Assembly (NCBI GenBank): GCA_903927495.1
Contig: CAIYNH010000304.1
Coordinates: 1-7,167 of the forward strand
Length of the DNA: 7,167 nt
From: an uncultured beta proteobacterium
GTDB lineage: Bacteria > Pseudomonadota > Gammaproteobacteria > Burkholderiales > Burkholderiaceae_C
Reading direction: 5' to 3'
In this document: piece by piece, positions 1-5,966 of the stretch
Layout: every line of letters begins with the position of its first letter
How positions within the stretch are numbered: position 1 is the stretch's first letter
Made by a program: the position numbers and the translations under genes
Notes under the pieces: model-generated
Told to the model about the DNA's origin: nothing
Database searches by the model: none
What the model saw: the letters and a program-made list of their open reading frames with translations, nothing else

Positions 1-441
1 ATCGTTCCAGGTCTTGGGCACCTGCAGTTTCTTCTTGGCCATGAGCTCGGTGTTGTAGCCAAAGCCCAGCGGGCCGGAATAGATGCCGACGGTCTTGTAG
101 CCCGACTGCTGCGCCTGCTGCTGCGCCCAATTTTGCAACTGCGGCAAGGTGGGCGATTTGTATTCCAGCGATAACCCTTGCTCGGCCGCCTGCAGGTGCG
201 GGTCACCGGTGCCGCCAAACCAGATGTCGGTCTTGGGATTGTCTTTTTCAGCGATCAATTGCGCCAATGATTCGCCCGAGCCTTTCATGGATATGTTGAT
301 TTTGGTGCCCGTGGTGCGCGCATACACAGTACCAATCATGTTGCACCATTCGGCTTGTACCGAGCAGATCACATTCACGGTTTGGGCCTGAACCAGTCCA
401 CAAGCAGCAGCCAGGGCAGATACAACGAACAACTTTTTCAT
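1..441 (-). CDS. ABC transporter periplasmic substrate-binding protein (Fbp-like type 2), C-terminus cut off by window edge
   Basis: The first 147 codons of a periplasmic solute-binding protein are present; the reading frame is open to the window edge. The protein starts MKKLFVVSALAAACGLVQAQ, a classic Sec signal peptide with an AQA-type cleavage site near residue 20. The mature part opens with a beta strand (VNVICSVQ) and contains GSGESLAQLIAEK and DIWFGGTGD, a pattern I associate with the extracellular solute-binding family 1 / Fbp-like periplasmic proteins (ferric iron, aminoethylphosphonate and similar ligands). The ATG at 441-439 is supported by a GGAGC Shine-Dalgarno sequence at 450-446. 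It is divergent from zwf, so a sugar or organic acid ligand is possible, but the ligand cannot be read from this fragment. Permease and ATPase genes would lie left of the window. The family call is good; the substrate is unknown. Confidence 0.85.
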   Translation of the reverse strand, partial: MKKLFVVSALAAACGLVQAQTVNVICSVQAEWCNMIGTVYARTTGTKINISMKGSGESLAQLIAEKDNPKTDIWFGGTGDPHLQAAEQGLSLEYKSPTLPQLQNWAQQQAQQSGYKTVGIYSGPLGFGYNTELMAKKKLQVPKTWND

Positions 442-457
442 CACAGCTCCAATAGTC

Positions 458-472
458 ACCGGAAAATCCGGT
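458..472. promoter_or_regulatory. Short inverted repeat in the leader of the substrate-binding protein gene
   Basis: ACCGGA-AAA-TCCGGT is a perfect 6-bp inverted repeat with a 3-base spacer. It sits 8 nt upstream of the Shine-Dalgarno sequence (450-447) of the leftward gene. In RNA it would form a small hairpin next to the ribosome binding site; in DNA it could be an operator half-site pair. No T-run follows on either strand, so it is not a standard terminator. The function is not known. Confidence 0.35.
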
Positions 473-583
473 TGAATTTATTAACCCCCTCACTTTAACG
501 CTTTTGTTGCGAGGTGAACGCTGGGGGAAACGCGATGCTTGCGTTGTATCGATGCCAAAAAGTTACCAATTTTTTCAAATCTT

Positions 584-600
584 ATGAAACTAAGTTACAT
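584..600. promoter_or_regulatory. Candidate HexR operator upstream of zwf
   Basis: ATGAAACTAAGTTACAT is a 17-bp palindrome centred on position 592 with one mismatched pair (positions 587 and 597). Its 15-bp core agrees at 12 of 15 positions with TGTAATTAAATTACA, the HexR consensus I recall from gammaproteobacteria. It lies 42 bp before the zwf start codon and overlaps the best -35 candidate (594-599), as expected for a repressor site. The HexR-type regulator is encoded directly downstream of zwf. The palindrome is seen in the sequence; that HexR binds it is inference. Confidence 0.6.
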
Positions 601-620
601 TACCGATTCATATTTATAGT
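594..620 (+). promoter_or_regulatory. Possible sigma-70 promoter of zwf
   Basis: TATAGT at 615-620 matches the -10 hexamer at five of six positions, and GTTACA at 594-599 matches the -35 hexamer at four of six. The spacer is only 15 bp, shorter than optimal. Transcription would begin near 627, giving a leader of about 15 nt. The -35 lies inside the palindrome at 584-600, so binding there would block polymerase. This is a weak match on sequence alone; location and operator overlap are the main support. Confidence 0.3.
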
Positions 621-641
621 CACTTTGACATCCCTTTACCC

Positions 642-2096
642 ATGAGTTTTGACCTTGTTCTATTTGGCGGCACTGGCGACCTTTCATGGCGCAAACTGAT
701 GCCGGCGCTGTTCCAAGCCTTTCGTCATGGCACCCTGCCAGAGGGTGCCCGCATCATTGGTGTCGGCCGAGATGACCTGACCGACGAGCATTACCGCGAG
801 TTGATTCGCACCCGGTTTGACAAGCTTGACCTGTGCAAACGCCCCAGCGGTGACGAATTCACACGCTTTGCCGGGCTGCTTGAATTTGTCAGCATGGACT
901 TATCCAAGCCCGAGCATTACGCCTACCTGCACGACAAACTGGCCCAACGCCAGGCTGATACGGTTGTCATGTACCTGGCCACGGCACCAACGCTGTTCAC
1001 CACCATCGTAGAGCAGCTCGCGGCAGCGGGTCTTAACACCCCGCAGACCCGGGTGGTGCTGGAAAAACCACTGGGGCACGATTTGACGAGCAACCGCGCC
1101 ATCAACCACAGTGTGGGACAAGTCTTCAGTGAGAACCAGATCTTTCGTATTGACCACTATTTGGGTAAGCCAGCCGTGCAAAACCTGTTTGCGCTGCGCT
1201 TTGGCAATGCCTTGTTTGAACCCCTGTGGCGCCGTGAACACATAGCCAACATTCAGATCACCATCGCCGAAGAGTTGGGCGTGGAAAAGCGCGGTGCCTT
1301 TTATGAGACCACCGGTGCCCTGCGAGACATGGTGCAAAACCACGCCCTGCAATTGCTCTGCGCTATTGGTATGGAGCCACCTATCAACTCACACGCCGAT
1401 GCCATCCGAGACGAAAAGCTGAAAGTCTTGCGCTCGCTCAAGCCCTGGACCACGGAGTCGCTGACGCAGGATGTGATTCGCGGCCAGTATGCAGCCGGTG
1501 CCATTGGCGGTCAGCCGGTAGCCGGTTACCGTGAAGAAGTGGGCGTAAACCCAAACAGTCAAACCGAAACCTTTGTCGCACTGCGCACCGAGATTTCCAA
1601 CTGGCGTTGGGCCGGTGTGCCTTTCTATATTCGCACTGGCAAGCGACTGGCTGGTCGTGATGCCCGGATCGTGGTCAACTTCAGACCCACACCCCACGCC
1701 ATTTTTAACTCCCAAATTGGCATGGCCAACAGCCTGGTCATCAATCTGCAACCCAAAGATGGGCTGGAGTTGCACTTGCTCGCGCAAGGCCAGGACAACC
1801 GCAAAAACTCGCACACGCTGGCACCGGTTCAACTTGACTTGGACTTTGACACACGCTTTGGTGGCGAACGGGTGGGTGCCTACGAGCGCTTGCTGCTGGA
1901 TGTGATCGATGGCCGATTGAACCTGTTTGTGCGCAGCGACGAACAAATCGAGGCTTGGCGCTGGGTTGAGCCCATTCTGACCCACTGGCAAAACGACACC
2001 CAGGATCCGCGCCACTACGCCGCAGGCACCTGGGGCCCGAGCGCTACCAGCGCCATGATTGCACGCGACGGCTATTGCTGGAGCGAAGAAACATGA
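642..2096 (+). CDS. zwf: Glucose-6-phosphate 1-dehydrogenase
   Basis: This cytoplasmic enzyme oxidises glucose 6-phosphate to 6-phosphogluconolactone with reduction of NAD(P)+. It is the entry step of the oxidative pentose phosphate and Entner-Doudoroff routes. The 484-residue length is normal for bacterial Zwf. The N-terminal Rossmann nucleotide motif is GGTGDL (9-14) followed by RK (17-18). EKPLGHDL (141-148) and the substrate-site signature RIDHYLGK (169-176) are intact, and the expected catalytic histidine is His234 in DMVQNHALQ. After the signature comes PAVQN, where many homologues have an acidic residue first (KE/KD-xVQN). The ATG at 642 fits the family N-terminus and no in-frame start lies close upstream, but no Shine-Dalgarno sequence precedes it. 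A HexR-like operator lies upstream and the regulator gene downstream, implying feedback control by a pathway intermediate. Confidence 0.97.
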   Translation: MSFDLVLFGGTGDLSWRKLMPALFQAFRHGTLPEGARIIGVGRDDLTDEHYRELIRTRFDKLDLCKRPSGDEFTRFAGLLEFVSMDLSKPEHYAYLHDKLAQRQADTVVMYLATAPTLFTTIVEQLAAAGLNTPQTRVVLEKPLGHDLTSNRAINHSVGQVFSENQIFRIDHYLGKPAVQNLFALRFGNALFEPLWRREHIANIQITIAEELGVEKRGAFYETTGALRDMVQNHALQLLCAIGMEPPINSHADAIRDEKLKVLRSLKPWTTESLTQDVIRGQYAAGAIGGQPVAGYREEVGVNPNSQTETFVALRTEISNWRWAGVPFYIRTGKRLAGRDARIVVNFRPTPHAIFNSQIGMANSLVINLQPKDGLELHLLAQGQDNRKNSHTLAPVQLDLDFDTRFGGERVGAYERLLLDVIDGRLNLFVRSDEQIEAWRWVEPILTHWQNDTQDPRHYAAGTWGPSATSAMIARDGYCWSEET

Positions 2097-2192
2097 CCGG
2101 TCACGCTGGCCATTTGGCGCGCCTGGCTGGAGCAGTCGCTGCGAGTCACAGTGCGCCTTCGGAAAGTTACCACCTGCAGCAAGGCAACCACC

Positions 2193-3041
2193 ATGCTTGA
2201 CCGAATCAAAGCCTCGCTGCCCTCATTGGCACCCGCTGAACAGCGCGTTGGCAAACTGGTGCTGAGTGACCCGCGTAGCTTTGCCCTGATGCCGGTCAGC
2301 GAACTGGCCGACCGAGCCCATGTGAGCAAGCCCACCGTGGTGCGGTTTTGTCGCAGCGTCGGTTACGACGGTCTGAGTGACTTCAAACTCAAGCTGGCGG
2401 GTAGCGTGAGTGAGGGCGTGCCCTTTATTCATCGCAGCGTGGACGTGGACGACAAAACCAGCGACATCATGGTCAAGGTCATCGACAACACCGTGGCTGC
2501 ATTCCTGAAATACCGCAACGATGCCAGCTCTTCGGCTATCGAAAAAGCCGTCGACGCACTGGTCAACGCTTATCGCTCCGGTCGGCGTATCGAGTTTTTT
2601 GGTGTCGGCAACTCTGGCGTAGTGGCGCAGGATGCCCAGCACAAATTTTTCAGATTGGGGATTAACGGCGTGGCCTACAGCGATGGCCACATGCAGGTCA
2701 TGAGCGCCAGCCTATTGCAACCCGGCGACTGCGTGCTGGTCATTTCAAACTCCGGGCGCACCCGCGATTTGATGGATTCCTGCGACATTGCCCGTAAACA
2801 CGGAGCCACCACCATCGTCATCACCGCCAGTGGTTCGCCGCTGGCATCGGCTGGCGATATTCATGTAGCCGCCGACCACCCGGAGGGCTATGACCGCTAC
2901 AGCCCGATGGTGTCGCGCCTGCTGCACCTGATGATCATCGACATTCTGGCCACCTGCCTGGCTTTGCGCATCGGTGGCGACAAACTGCAGCCACTGCTGC
3001 GGGAAATGAAAAACAATTTACGGAGCAAGCGGTATGCTTGA
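2193..3041 (+). CDS. hexR: RpiR-family transcriptional regulator, HexR-type
   Basis: This 282-residue DNA-binding regulator has an N-terminal RpiR helix-turn-helix domain (about residues 1-77, recognition segment VSELADRAHVSKPTVVRFC at 35-53) and a C-terminal SIS sugar-phosphate domain (about 120-250). The SIS domain shows FFGVGNSG (135-142) and the phosphate-binding ISNSGRT (184-190). HexR proteins usually repress zwf and Entner-Doudoroff genes and release DNA on binding 2-keto-3-deoxy-6-phosphogluconate. Linkage to zwf and the upstream palindrome fit that role. I chose the ATG at 2193, giving MLDRIKASL, which matches the family N-terminus and has AAGG at 2181-2184 eight bases upstream. An in-frame GTG at 2151 would add 14 unlikely residues. 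The gap to zwf is 96 nt with no obvious terminator, so cotranscription is likely. The family is certain; the HexR identity rests on context and similarity. Confidence 0.9.
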   Translation: MLDRIKASLPSLAPAEQRVGKLVLSDPRSFALMPVSELADRAHVSKPTVVRFCRSVGYDGLSDFKLKLAGSVSEGVPFIHRSVDVDDKTSDIMVKVIDNTVAAFLKYRNDASSSAIEKAVDALVNAYRSGRRIEFFGVGNSGVVAQDAQHKFFRLGINGVAYSDGHMQVMSASLLQPGDCVLVISNSGRTRDLMDSCDIARKHGATTIVITASGSPLASAGDIHVAADHPEGYDRYSPMVSRLLHLMIIDILATCLALRIGGDKLQPLLREMKNNLRSKRYA

Positions 3042-3045
3042 TTTT
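3026..3045 (+). terminator. Weak hairpin plus short T-run at the end of hexR
   Basis: CAAGC-GGTAT-GCTTG (3026-3040) forms a 5-bp stem that includes most of the hexR stop codon, followed by A and TTTT (3042-3045). A second run of six T (3053-3058) follows a few bases on. The stem is short for an intrinsic terminator, so this is tentative; the stronger repeat at 3091-3139 may do the main work. Confidence 0.25.
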
Positions 3046-3090
3046 CGTAAGCCTTTTTTGCCTCTGTAGCTTTCACAGCATGCATATACT

Positions 3091-3139
3091 GCTATCCAAC
3101 TTATAGCACTAAGGGATCCTTTAGTGTGCTATCGATAGC
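3091..3139. terminator. Nested inverted repeats in the convergent spacer, possible bidirectional terminator
   Basis: The inner stem pairs ATAGCAC (3103-3109) with GTGCTAT (3126-3132) and continues as TAAGG with CTTTA (one G-T pair) around a GATC loop, with a 2-nt bulge. An outer pair, GCTATC (3091-3096) with GATAGC (3134-3139), brackets it. The structure begins one base after the stop codon of the leftward gene and lies 50 bp past the hexR stop. It lacks a T-run on either side, so if it terminates transcription it is not a textbook intrinsic terminator. The repeats are seen directly; the function is inferred from position. Confidence 0.45.
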
Positions 3140-3140
3140 C

Positions 3141-4571
3141 TCACTGAGCGATCGAGCTTTTCAACCAGTTTTCCTGGTACCGACAAATCTTGATATCTTG
3201 GATAGCAAATGTATTGGCAGTACCCGGATAAATTTTTAATCGCGTAACACCTTTACTCGTCAATGACAGCGGCGTTTTGAACGGGTGGTCATGCTCATCG
3301 CCAACCGTTTCCACGGTAAATTTTCTAACCATCGCATGTTGATCGTAGGCCTCGAGGGTGACTTGTTTGGAGCCATCCACTTTCAATCTTGCTGATAGAA
3401 ATGACTGTGCATCGACCGGCTTGTCAAACAAAACTTCAGCAAAACCAGCTTGTTGAGTCGGCTTAGCCCTGCGATCACCAGCCAGCCTTTTTCCTGCCAC
3501 CTCAAGCTTCGCCTTGATCAGCGCCGGTTCGCAATGGGTTTGCACCAAGGCCGCCACCCCCAAAAGCCACTCGTTGTTGTCGACTCGGTGGAGAGGTAAG
3601 CGAAACCGGTAGTTAGGTCCCAGTCCAACCGTTCGTTGCGGAATTTCCCAAAGCAAAATCTTGGGTTTGATGGACTGAAAGCTGTCATCCTGCAAATAGG
3701 TTCGCATCGAACCCCAGTGTCCGGCAACAGCGTTGTTGGAATAATTTTGGACCCTGCGCTGTAAGCTAAACCGTAAAGCGTCATCAAAACCTGTCTTATT
3801 ACCCGAAAAACCGCTTCCTATCAAGGTAATTTCAGTGTCATTGATCGTGCTCAACAGGGGTGTCTTAAGTTCAGATTCACGTTTCACAGTGAAACGTCGC
3901 GCCTCCTCCGGTGGGTAGGTGGTTGCACCTGCAGGTAAGAATTTAACGATATCTCGCATCGTGTTTTGACGCTGTTTTTTAGTTAGCCAAGTTAGCTTGT
4001 ACTCTTCAAGGTGGGTTGCCTCATACGCTTTCTTCAAAACAGGCGAGACCTGAAAACCTGCGTAAATCGCCTGCGCCGCCACAAAAGCACCGCTACTTGT
4101 CCAATGGGTATCCAATCGAAAAAATAGTGGGTCGTCAAGATCTCTGAGTGCGGCCTCGCGCATGGGCTTTTTCAAATCAATGACCTGCACGCCTGAAGCG
4201 CGAAGCACCGCAAGCGTGTGGTCATTGAATTCACTCATGTAACGGTTCACCTTGAAGTTGTCAGGCAGTTGCTCAGCATAAATCTCCATTTTGGAGGGAA
4301 TAATCGCCAAGGCCAGAGTAACGCCGCTTCTTGACAGCATGCGACTAAGTTTCTCGATCAGACTGAAAGACTCCTGAGCTTCCTTGTCGAGTGCCTCCAG
4401 CACATTTTCATAACTTACAAACAACCAATCGTTCTTCCCAACAATCACCACGCCGTCCTGCGCCTGCGCCTGAACACTCGGCAAAAATGAGATGCCCAAA
4501 CACCCTATAGTCAGCATTTTTTTAATCAGATGCAGCCGTTCGCGCACCGCCAAGCCTAAGAAAATTGCCAT
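3141..4571 (-). CDS. AlgX/AlgJ-like SGNH O-acetyltransferase-type protein, exported
   Basis: This 476-residue protein resembles the alginate O-acetylation proteins AlgX and AlgJ, periplasmic SGNH-fold enzymes that place acetyl groups on exported polysaccharide. An N-terminal export signal (LTIGCLGISFLPSVQA after KK) ends near residue 34. Features include GKNDWLF (45-51), IIPSKMEIY, DTHW (154-157) supplying the Asp and His of the triad, and IGSGFSG, where Ser256 is the likely nucleophile. These match AlgX Asp174, His176 and Ser269 in order and approximate spacing. The last 150 or so residues are beta-rich, like the AlgX carbohydrate-binding region. ATG 4571 is preferred: GAGGGG (4580-4575) precedes it, while TTG 4592 would lie before that site. 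It starts 21 nt after the glycosyltransferase stop, so the two are probably cotranscribed. No AlgI/MBOAT gene is adjacent within the window. The acetylated polymer is unknown. Confidence 0.8.
   Translation of the reverse strand: MAIFLGLAVRERLHLIKKMLTIGCLGISFLPSVQAQAQDGVVIVGKNDWLFVSYENVLEALDKEAQESFSLIEKLSRMLSRSGVTLALAIIPSKMEIYAEQLPDNFKVNRYMSEFNDHTLAVLRASGVQVIDLKKPMREAALRDLDDPLFFRLDTHWTSSGAFVAAQAIYAGFQVSPVLKKAYEATHLEEYKLTWLTKKQRQNTMRDIVKFLPAGATTYPPEEARRFTVKRESELKTPLLSTINDTEITLIGSGFSGNKTGFDDALRFSLQRRVQNYSNNAVAGHWGSMRTYLQDDSFQSIKPKILLWEIPQRTVGLGPNYRFRLPLHRVDNNEWLLGVAALVQTHCEPALIKAKLEVAGKRLAGDRRAKPTQQAGFAEVLFDKPVDAQSFLSARLKVDGSKQVTLEAYDQHAMVRKFTVETVGDEHDHPFKTPLSLTSKGVTRLKIYPGTANTFAIQDIKICRYQENWLKSSIAQ
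3879..3897. repeat. 19-bp perfect palindrome, parS-like with an extra central base
   Basis: ACGTTTCACAGTGAAACGT has 9-bp arms around a single central base and lies inside the AlgX-like coding sequence, over codons for RRFTVKRE. The arms match the ParB-binding parS half-sites (consensus TGTTTCACGTGAAACA as I recall it) except for the outermost base. parS has no central base, so the half-site spacing here is shifted by one. The palindrome is certain; any protein binding is speculation. Confidence 0.4.
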
Positions 4572-4592
4572 AAACCCCTCACCCTGAAACAA

Positions 4593-5813
4593 CTAAATAT
4601 TACCCGCAAACTCAATTTGCGCAGGCAGGCACCTGGTCTTCAAGTCATACCTATCCAGCACGGTTTGCCGGGCACGTTGACCCATTTCCTGAAAAACCTG
4701 CGGCGCGGCCAACACCTCAATCACCTGACGTGCCAGCGAGCCCACATCAAAGAAGTCAACCAGCAGACCATTGACACCATGCTCAATCACTTCACGTACC
4801 GGGGCGGTGTTGCTGGCCACCACCACCCGCTCAGCGCTCATGGCCTCCAGGCAACTCCAGGACAGCACGAATGGGTAAGTGAGGTACACATGACAGCTTG
4901 ATATTTGAATCACCCGCAAGTAGTCGGCATACGCCAGCCCACCCAGAAAATGCACCCGCTGCATCGGCAGTTGAGCACCCACCTCGGCCAGCAGCGCCTG
5001 ACGCCAATTGCCGCCACCCTTAGGTCGAGCGCCGTAACTTACCTCGTCACGCCCCACAATCAGGCAGTGGGCGTTGGGGCGCTGCCGCAAAATCTCTGGC
5101 AACGCCCGCATGAACACATGAAAACCCCGGTAGGGCTCCAGGTTTCGATTCACAAAAGTGATGACTTCATCGGCCTGCGTCAAAGTCAGATTGTCACGGT
5201 TAAGGTGCAGGCTGGCCTGGGGCTGCGGCGCTGCCAGCGCTGTGTCAATGCCATCAAAAATGACCTGGGTTTTGTCCTGAAACGCAAGTGGCAACTGGCT
5301 GCGCTGCCACTGCGTGGGGGTGTAAACCGCATCAGCGGCTTGCAGCGCCTGCAGATGCACCGTGTTTTTCAGCCTCAAGCGGGCCCGATCAGCCAGGCTA
5401 TCGTGAGCAAATTCAGCGTCGAAGTTGAAATCAGCGCCCTCTGCAGCATAAAAAAACTCGGCAAACATGAGCAAGCGCGCACCAGGCCAAACGTCTTTGC
5501 AAAACAGCGACTCACCCCAACCCGGGTGGGCAATGATGACATCGGGCGTGAAACCGCTGGCATTGAGCTGCTCCATTGCCTGAGCACACGCCAGGCCACG
5601 CACGACCTTGGTCTCAAAGTCTCTGGCCGCCTCCACCTCAGACACACGCAGAGGTGCCTTGGGTGCATAACGCAGGTAACGCACGCCGGGTAGCGAGCGT
5701 CCATTTATACCCAGCGCCACCACCTCATGGCCCAGGCGCAGCAGTTCAGTTGCCACATGGACAAACTGACCCGGAAAGTTTTGGTGAATGAAGAGAAATT
5801 TTTTGGCGGCCAT
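4593..5813 (-). CDS. Family 4 glycosyltransferase (Glyco_trans_4_3-type N-terminus)
   Basis: This 406-residue GT-B fold cytoplasmic enzyme should transfer a sugar from a nucleotide-sugar donor to a polysaccharide or lipid-linked acceptor. The N-terminal acceptor domain begins FLFIHQNFPGQF (6-17) and carries HPGWGE (96-101) and FAEFFY (117-122), hallmarks of the group with a Glyco_trans_4_3 domain. The C-terminal donor domain has NRNLEPYRGF (222-231), GRDE (254-257) and LEAMSAERVVVASNTAPVREV (322-342, with Glu323). The usual EX7E motif keeps only its second Glu: position 315 is Phe in YPFVLSWS, a form I recall as normal for this subgroup. The ATG at 5813 has GAGG at 5824-5821. It lies directly upstream of the AlgX-like gene, which suggests a shared role in making and decorating an extracellular polysaccharide. 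Donor and acceptor are unknown. Confidence 0.9.
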   Translation of the reverse strand: MAAKKFLFIHQNFPGQFVHVATELLRLGHEVVALGINGRSLPGVRYLRYAPKAPLRVSEVEAARDFETKVVRGLACAQAMEQLNASGFTPDVIIAHPGWGESLFCKDVWPGARLLMFAEFFYAAEGADFNFDAEFAHDSLADRARLRLKNTVHLQALQAADAVYTPTQWQRSQLPLAFQDKTQVIFDGIDTALAAPQPQASLHLNRDNLTLTQADEVITFVNRNLEPYRGFHVFMRALPEILRQRPNAHCLIVGRDEVSYGARPKGGGNWRQALLAEVGAQLPMQRVHFLGGLAYADYLRVIQISSCHVYLTYPFVLSWSCLEAMSAERVVVASNTAPVREVIEHGVNGLLVDFFDVGSLARQVIEVLAAPQVFQEMGQRARQTVLDRYDLKTRCLPAQIEFAGNI

Positions 5814-5836
5814 AACAAAACCTCAAACCGCCCGCA

Positions 5837-5867
5837 ATTTTGCCGAAACAGCCACCAGACATGTCAA
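5837..5867 (-). promoter_or_regulatory. Possible promoter for the glycosyltransferase/AlgX-like pair
   Basis: On the minus strand a perfect -35 hexamer TTGACA (5867-5862) is followed 19 bp later by CAAAAT (5842-5837), a four-of-six -10 match. The spacing is longer than optimal. The hexamers lie in the 153-bp gap before the glycosyltransferase, in a stretch more AT-rich than the flanking genes. A separate start of transcription here is plausible but weakly supported. Confidence 0.25.
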
Positions 5868-5939
5868 ATAATTGATTAACAAATTCGACTCTAGAACCCG
5901 TCTGATATGCATAAGCCGCTACATTAAATATAGCTCTTT

Positions 5940-5954
5940 ACTTGACGATCAAGT
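5940..5954. repeat. Inverted repeat after the GW-module gene
   Basis: ACTTGA-CGA-TCAAGT is a perfect 6-bp inverted repeat with a 3-base loop, 12 nt beyond the stop codon of the leftward gene that ends at 5967. On the minus strand it is followed by AAAGAGC rather than a T-run, so it is not a clear intrinsic terminator. It could stabilise the 3' end of the RTX/GW-module message or bind a regulator. Confidence 0.3.
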
Positions 5955-5966
5955 GACACGCATAAC

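Noticed and set aside
540..560. Possible sigma-54 promoter on the minus strand (TGGCAT ... CGCAA)
   Set aside because: The GG and GC dinucleotides are two bases too far apart for the strict -24/-12 spacing.
624..629. TTGACA as a -35 element for zwf
   Set aside because: It lies only 12 bases before the start codon, so no -10 could fit between it and the gene.
1389..2015. Minus-strand open frame (208 codons) opposite zwf
   Set aside because: Fully antisense to a certain gene, and the translated product shows no family resemblance.
2094..2103. Palindrome TGACCGGTCA over the zwf stop codon
   Set aside because: Only 10 bp, with no further symmetry outside it and no matching copy near the other promoters; chance is a sufficient explanation.
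2151..2192. GTG at 2151 as the start of the HexR-type regulator
   Set aside because: The added 14 residues do not fit the family N-terminus. The ATG at 2193 gives the expected MLDRIK start and has AAGG at suitable spacing.
4572..4592. TTG at 4592 as the start of the AlgX-like gene
   Set aside because: The ribosome binding site GAGGGG (4580-4575) lies inside that extension, so the ATG at 4571 is the better start.
4905..5693. Long plus-strand open frame (262 codons) opposite the glycosyltransferase gene
   Set aside because: It is fully antisense to a well-supported gene, has no recognisable domain and no convincing ribosome binding site. Long antisense frames are common in such GC-rich genes.
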